DNA of 64,000 nt, taken from contig NZ_CP009048.1 of assembly GCF_000746525.1 (NCBI RefSeq), positions 2,783,501 through 2,847,500 on the forward strand. The letters are read 5' to 3'. The stretch is from Pseudomonas alkylphenolica (GTDB lineage Bacteria; Pseudomonadota; Gammaproteobacteria; Pseudomonadales; Pseudomonadaceae). Positions 60,561 to 64,000 of the stretch are shown piece after piece. The translations under genes were made by a program, and so were the position numbers. Numbering within the stretch: position 1 is the first letter of the stretch; the number at the start of each line of letters is the position of its first letter. The notes under the pieces are model-generated. The model was given only the letters and a program-made list of their open reading frames with translations, made no database searches and had not been told where the DNA came from.

Positions 60561-61274
60561 ATGAACAGGCAGATCACGCGCATCCAATGTGCTATCGCCG
60601 AACAGCAGTGGATCGACCAGCGCCTGGCCGAAGGCCTTGATGCCCCGGCCCTGGCCCTGATCGACTACCGCCAGCCCTGTGTGATCTACGGCCGACGTGG
60701 TGGTGATGCGCTGGCCAGCCGACAACGGGCCGCCGCGCTGGGCTACCAGGTACAGCAACGACGCAGTGGCGGTGGTGCCGTGCTGGCTGGACCCTGGATG
60801 CTCGGTGTCAATCTGCTGTTGCCCAGCACAAGCCCCTTTGCGGCGTTGAATCCGCTCGAAGCATTCCGTTGGTTCGGCGACATGTGGCGACAAGCCCTGG
60901 ACGGTATTGGCACACCTCTGGTGCTCGCCACACCAGAGACTTTCCATCGGCATCAGCCGCTGGTGCAAGAAGGGGCTCTGGACTGGGTGTGTTTTGCCGG
61001 TATTTCCCACGGCGAGTTGCTTGATGCTCAAGGCCGCAAGGTACTGGGCCTTGCGCAATCTCGTGGCCGCTGGGGAGCGCTGCTCAGTGCTGGCTTGCTG
61101 ATCGGCCCGACGCCCTGGGAGCAACTGGAGTACATCCATACCGGTCAGCGTCCCGACGCGTCGCTTATCCACCGCGTGACTGCACCGTTTGCCCCGGACT
61201 TTAACGCGCCAAACCGACAACGGCTGAGCGAACGGCTCTGCCGTCAGCTGCAACCTGCCCTGACGGGTCAGTAA
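60561..61274 (+). CDS. Lipoate-protein ligase A-like protein
   Basis: The product is a 237-residue LplA/LipB-fold protein. R-R-S-G-G-G-A-V-L (about residues 66-74) is the lipoyl-adenylate motif, with NLLLPSTSPFAAL and GISHGELLDAQGRKVLGLAQSR after it. The family's usual catalytic K-I-x-G-x-A is changed to K-V-L-G-L-A but the lysine is kept. ATG at 60561 lies 2 bases after the E2 stop, so it is coupled. It probably lipoylates the free lipoyl protein encoded two genes upstream. Confidence 0.83.
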   Translation: MNRQITRIQCAIAEQQWIDQRLAEGLDAPALALIDYRQPCVIYGRRGGDALASRQRAAALGYQVQQRRSGGGAVLAGPWMLGVNLLLPSTSPFAALNPLEAFRWFGDMWRQALDGIGTPLVLATPETFHRHQPLVQEGALDWVCFAGISHGELLDAQGRKVLGLAQSRGRWGALLSAGLLIGPTPWEQLEYIHTGQRPDASLIHRVTAPFAPDFNAPNRQRLSERLCRQLQPALTGQ

Positions 61275-61346
61275 CTCCCTACAACCGCATCGATTGTTTT
61301 TTCCAATGCGCTTCCACCCCCTACTCTATTTTTCAGGAGCAACACG

Positions 61347-62135
61347 ATGAACACACACGAGTGGCAACCTTGCTCTATCGACACCGGCGACCTCAACCTG
61401 GCCGGTGATGCCCTGCAACAGCAGTGGGACACCCTGCACCTGGGCACTCCAGAAGCCTTTTCGCAAAACATTGCTGTCCAGGACAGCTGGCGTCATTACC
61501 ACTTGGGCGAGTTTGCCCAAGCTTGCGAAAAAGGCCTGGCCGCCGGCGGCGCAGGTGTGGTTCCCGCAGCCTTCGCCGCCACCATCTACGCCCAGTACCT
61601 GGAGCAAGACGACAAACGCCGCGCCTCGCTGTTCAAGCAAGTGATGAAGCTGTGCGAAGAAGCCGAAGACGCCGGCGTAGTCAGCGCCAACCTGCATTAC
61701 ATTCACGCCGTGGCCATGGGCCGCTACAGCCAGTCAATCTCGATTATCGAAGCGCTGGCTCAAGGCTTCGGCGGGCGCATGAAAGAACAGTTGCAAAAAT
61801 GCCTGAAACTGGCCCCCAAGCATCCCGAAGGGCATGCAACCTTCGCTGGCTGGCATGCCGGTATTTCCGACCAGGCAGGTGCCCTGATGGGGCGGATGCT
61901 CTACGGTGCTACCCAGGATGAGGCCCACAAACACTATGAGCTGGGTGTCGCTCATGCGCCGCAGGCGGTGGTGCCGCGCATCGAATTCGCGCGTGGTCTG
62001 GAAGTAATGTATGGCGAGAAAGAGGCTGACGTTCGCGTCCATTTGAACCACGCACTGCAACTGACCGCTGTCGACGCCATGCAGCGCCTGGATCAGCAAG
62101 CGGCCCGTGAGCACCTGGCCCGCTTGCCTGCTTGA
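61347..62135 (+). CDS. Helical-repeat (TPR-like) protein, unknown
   Basis: The product is a 262-residue all-helical cytoplasmic protein. Repeating helix pairs such as HYHLGEFAQACEKGLAAGG and LKLAPKHPEGHATFAGWHAG suggest TPR- or SEL1-like repeats. AHKHYELGVAHAPQAVVPRIEFARGLEVMYG resembles segments of TatT/TPR proteins. No catalytic residues are evident. ATG at 61347 follows CAGGAG. It closes the plus-strand operon 72 bases after the lipoate ligase-like gene and may be a scaffold or adaptor. Confidence 0.7.
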   Translation: MNTHEWQPCSIDTGDLNLAGDALQQQWDTLHLGTPEAFSQNIAVQDSWRHYHLGEFAQACEKGLAAGGAGVVPAAFAATIYAQYLEQDDKRRASLFKQVMKLCEEAEDAGVVSANLHYIHAVAMGRYSQSISIIEALAQGFGGRMKEQLQKCLKLAPKHPEGHATFAGWHAGISDQAGALMGRMLYGATQDEAHKHYELGVAHAPQAVVPRIEFARGLEVMYGEKEADVRVHLNHALQLTAVDAMQRLDQQAAREHLARLPA

Positions 62136-62175
62136 GCCCGGTATCGGTGCCCACGGCACTACCGATTGACCCTGC

Positions 62176-62209
62176 AAAAAAACCTCACCCTGACGGGGTG
62201 AGGTTTTTT
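62176..62209. terminator. Bidirectional intrinsic terminator
   Basis: AAAAAACCTCACC-(CTGACGG)-GGTGAGGTTTTTT is a perfect stem with A- and T-tracts on both sides. It ends both the plus-strand operon and the minus-strand sulfatase gene (stop 62221). Confidence 0.93.
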
Positions 62210-62220
62210 CATCCCTGCAA

Positions 62221-64000
62221 TTACTTGATCAAGGGCCTGGTCGGTGAAATTTCCACGGTGACATCCTCAAGGGTACCCGTGAAGGCATAGGGTAGTTGCT
62301 CACGGTAAACCGGCGAAGCGGGAGCGCCCAAGTCCATGCCTACATCGAGGGTCTCGGTAGCGGAAAAGCGTACTGGCACCACTCGCTCCGCCACCCCTGC
62401 CCCCACACGGCGGCCATTGGCCCATAGCGCCACTTGACCGCCAGTCTGTTCAACGAGGAAGCGGAACGGCGCCTGCTCGTACTGCATTCGCACCTGCACC
62501 TTGCCCTTGGGCAGCGGTTCACTGGACGAGACGCGATAGAGAGTTTTGCCGAAGAAATTGTAGTCGTAGTGCAAGCGCCCATCGCGTACATACAAGGCAA
62601 AGCCACCGGCACTGCCACCCTCGGCCAGAATCACTCCTTCGGCCCCATGTTCAGGTATCACGAGGTTGGCGGTGATGCTGTGGCTGCGTTGGTAGATCGG
62701 CAGTGCGCTACCTTCCGGGATACGGTTAATACCGGCCACATAGCGCACCTTGGTACGTCCGGCGACCACCGAGGGGCGTACGCTCAGCGCCCGTTCGACA
62801 AAACGGTCATCCAGCGGATACACCTGATTGCCACGTGCCTGTTCATCGAACAATGCCTGCAGTTGCTTCAGTTTTTCCGGCTGCTGGCCGGCCAGGTCAT
62901 GGGCCTGGGAAAAGTCCTTGTCGATGTTGTAAAGCTCCCAGCGGCTGTTCGCGAAGCCCTTGGACCCCGTCAACTGCCACGGCACTCCCTGCATGGACGA
63001 GGCGATCCAGCCGTCGTGGTAGATAGCTCGGTGTCCACCGTTCTCGAAATACTGGGTGGTATTGACCTCTGGTGCCTTGGCACTGGCGAAGGTGCCGCTC
63101 AAGTCGTGGCCGGCCATCGGTAACTGCTCTACACCGTCGACCGACTTCGGAGCTGGCAAGCCCGCCGCCGTCAGGATGGTCGGGGCAATGTCGATAACAT
63201 GGGCAAACTGTGTGCGCAAACCTCGCTGTTCCTGAATTTTGCGCGGCCAGGAAACAATCATGCCGTTGCGTGTGGCACCGAAGTGCGAAGGCACCCGTTT
63301 CATCCATTGGAACGGTGCCGACCCCGCCCAGGCCCAGCCAACCGGATAGTGGTTTTCATGCAAGGGACCACCGATCTCGTCGAGCTTGGCCAACTGCGCC
63401 GGCACCGAGTCAGGCACACCATTCTGGGTCATGACATTGTTCAGCGTGCCGACCATGCTGCCCTCGGCGCTGGCGCCGTTGTCGCCGGTCACATAGATCA
63501 CCAAGGTGTTGTCGCCACCTGGCAATGCTCGTACGGTATCGAGCAGGCGACCGACTTCATGGTCGGTATGGGCAACGAAGCCGGCAAAGACCTCCTGGTG
63601 GCGGACGAACAGTTTCTTTTCATCGGCACTGAGTGAGTCCCAGGCTGGGATTTGGGCTGGACGCGGCGTCAATTCGGTATCGGCAGGTACGACACCCAGA
63701 CGCTTCTGTCGTGCCAGGGTTTCCTCGCGTACCCGGTCCCAGCCCTGATCGAACTGGCCCTTGAACCGATCGATCCATTCACGTGGTGCATGCAACGGCG
63801 CATGCACCGCACCTGGCGCAAAGTACAGAAAATAGGGTTTGTCCGGGGTCACTGCCTGCTCCCGGCTGACCCAGGCAATTGCGTCATCGACCAGGTCGGT
63901 CGTCAGGTGATAGCCCTGTTCCGGCTTTTTAGCAGGCTCCACGGCCAGCGTATTGCGATACAACTGCGGCTCATACTGACTGGTCTCACCGCCGTGAAAT
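62221..64000 (-). CDS. Arylsulfatase, C-terminal part (gene continues past the window)
   Basis: At least 593 residues of a large arylsulfatase are visible; the N-terminus with the formylglycine site lies beyond 64000. Typical family segments are FLYFAPGAVHAPLHAPREWI, VIYVTGDNGASAEGSMVGT (second metal-site region), HFGATRNGMIVSWPRKI, HVIDIAPTIL and GHDLSGTFA. The last 150 residues (from about RTKVRYVAGINR) form an extra beta-rich domain with ALYVRDGRLHYDYNFFG, as in the largest aryl-sulfatases of pseudomonads. It differs clearly from the smaller sulfatase at 49299-50849. Export cannot be judged from this part. Confidence 0.9.
   Translation of the reverse strand, partial: FHGGETSQYEPQLYRNTLAVEPAKKPEQGYHLTTDLVDDAIAWVSREQAVTPDKPYFLYFAPGAVHAPLHAPREWIDRFKGQFDQGWDRVREETLARQKRLGVVPADTELTPRPAQIPAWDSLSADEKKLFVRHQEVFAGFVAHTDHEVGRLLDTVRALPGGDNTLVIYVTGDNGASAEGSMVGTLNNVMTQNGVPDSVPAQLAKLDEIGGPLHENHYPVGWAWAGSAPFQWMKRVPSHFGATRNGMIVSWPRKIQEQRGLRTQFAHVIDIAPTILTAAGLPAPKSVDGVEQLPMAGHDLSGTFASAKAPEVNTTQYFENGGHRAIYHDGWIASSMQGVPWQLTGSKGFANSRWELYNIDKDFSQAHDLAGQQPEKLKQLQALFDEQARGNQVYPLDDRFVERALSVRPSVVAGRTKVRYVAGINRIPEGSALPIYQRSHSITANLVIPEHGAEGVILAEGGSAGGFALYVRDGRLHYDYNFFGKTLYRVSSSEPLPKGKVQVRMQYEQAPFRFLVEQTGGQVALWANGRRVGAGVAERVVPVRFSATETLDVGMDLGAPASPVYREQLPYAFTGTLEDVTVEISPTRPLIK

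Noticed and set aside
1..64000. CRISPR arrays, tRNA or rRNA genes
   Set aside because: No regularly spaced repeats, cloverleaf-like sequences or conserved rRNA stretches were noticed by eye; a dedicated search would be needed to exclude a tRNA.

Overview
The window looks like a chromosomal stretch of a Pseudomonas species. It is GC-rich, with strong GGAGG-type ribosome binding sites, Anr/FNR-type regulation, an accessory FtsH, an OprI-like lipoprotein, and remnants of IS1182 and IS66 elements of the kind common in pseudomonads. This placement rests on protein resemblance and style only. No rRNA, tRNA, CRISPR array or replication origin was seen.

Region 1 (1-22.7 kb) is a compact stress and low-oxygen island. 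It holds two phosphoribosyltransferases, a PRPP synthetase, four tandem-domain universal stress proteins, a P1B-type ATPase with a fused hemerythrin domain, a small lipoprotein, a triple-BON protein, a second-copy FtsH, phosphoketolase, Hsp20, a degenerate flavodoxin/ferredoxin-reductase-like protein, two GNAT acetyltransferases, a beta-CASP metallo-hydrolase, a zinc alcohol dehydrogenase, a free hemerythrin, and two FNR-type regulators that keep their Fe-S cysteines. Eleven FNR/Anr-type palindromes (TTGAT-N4-ATCAA and close variants) lie in seven intergenic regions, all of them divergent. The island therefore reads as one oxygen-responsive regulon carrying its own regulators.

Region 2 (22.7-31 kb) is a scarred stretch. 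Three truncated genes (monooxygenase, PrpF-like, ABC ATPase) precede a cation/proton antiporter, a K+ channel, an MltF-like lytic transglycosylase, an internally deleted IS1182 and small membrane proteins. Two related ~175-bp repeats with matching ends bracket about 5.4 kb of it.

Region 3 (31-37.5 kb) is a same-strand cluster: parvulin isomerase, HupE/UreJ protein, DUF3604 protein, FadL-type porin and DUF3313 lipoprotein. Region 4 (37.5-46.2 kb) is a mosaic. A transporter gene is cut in two by a 7.2-kb block that carries a defective IS66 and a copper-type cluster (CopA-like ATPase, DUF5676, DUF2933, Met-rich protein, methyltransferase-like membrane protein). The two gene halves meet at a shared 10-bp sequence. 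Two more Anr-type boxes precede the copper cluster. Fragments of IS1182, a K+ channel, a beta-CASP hydrolase and a DUF4010 protein surround the block.

Region 5 (46.3-64 kb) is catabolic. It contains an acyl-CoA ligase, two arylsulfatases, a small secreted peptide, two tandem AraC regulators, an SDR, a zinc-independent MDR reductase, a VOC-VOC-SRPBCC fusion, and an operon for a 2-oxoacid dehydrogenase whose E2 is split into a free lipoyl protein and a free acyltransferase, followed by a lipoate ligase-like protein. The likely picture is desulfation and oxidative breakdown of an unidentified organic sulfate or hydrophobic compound, perhaps with uptake by Region 3. The substrate cannot be read from the sequence.
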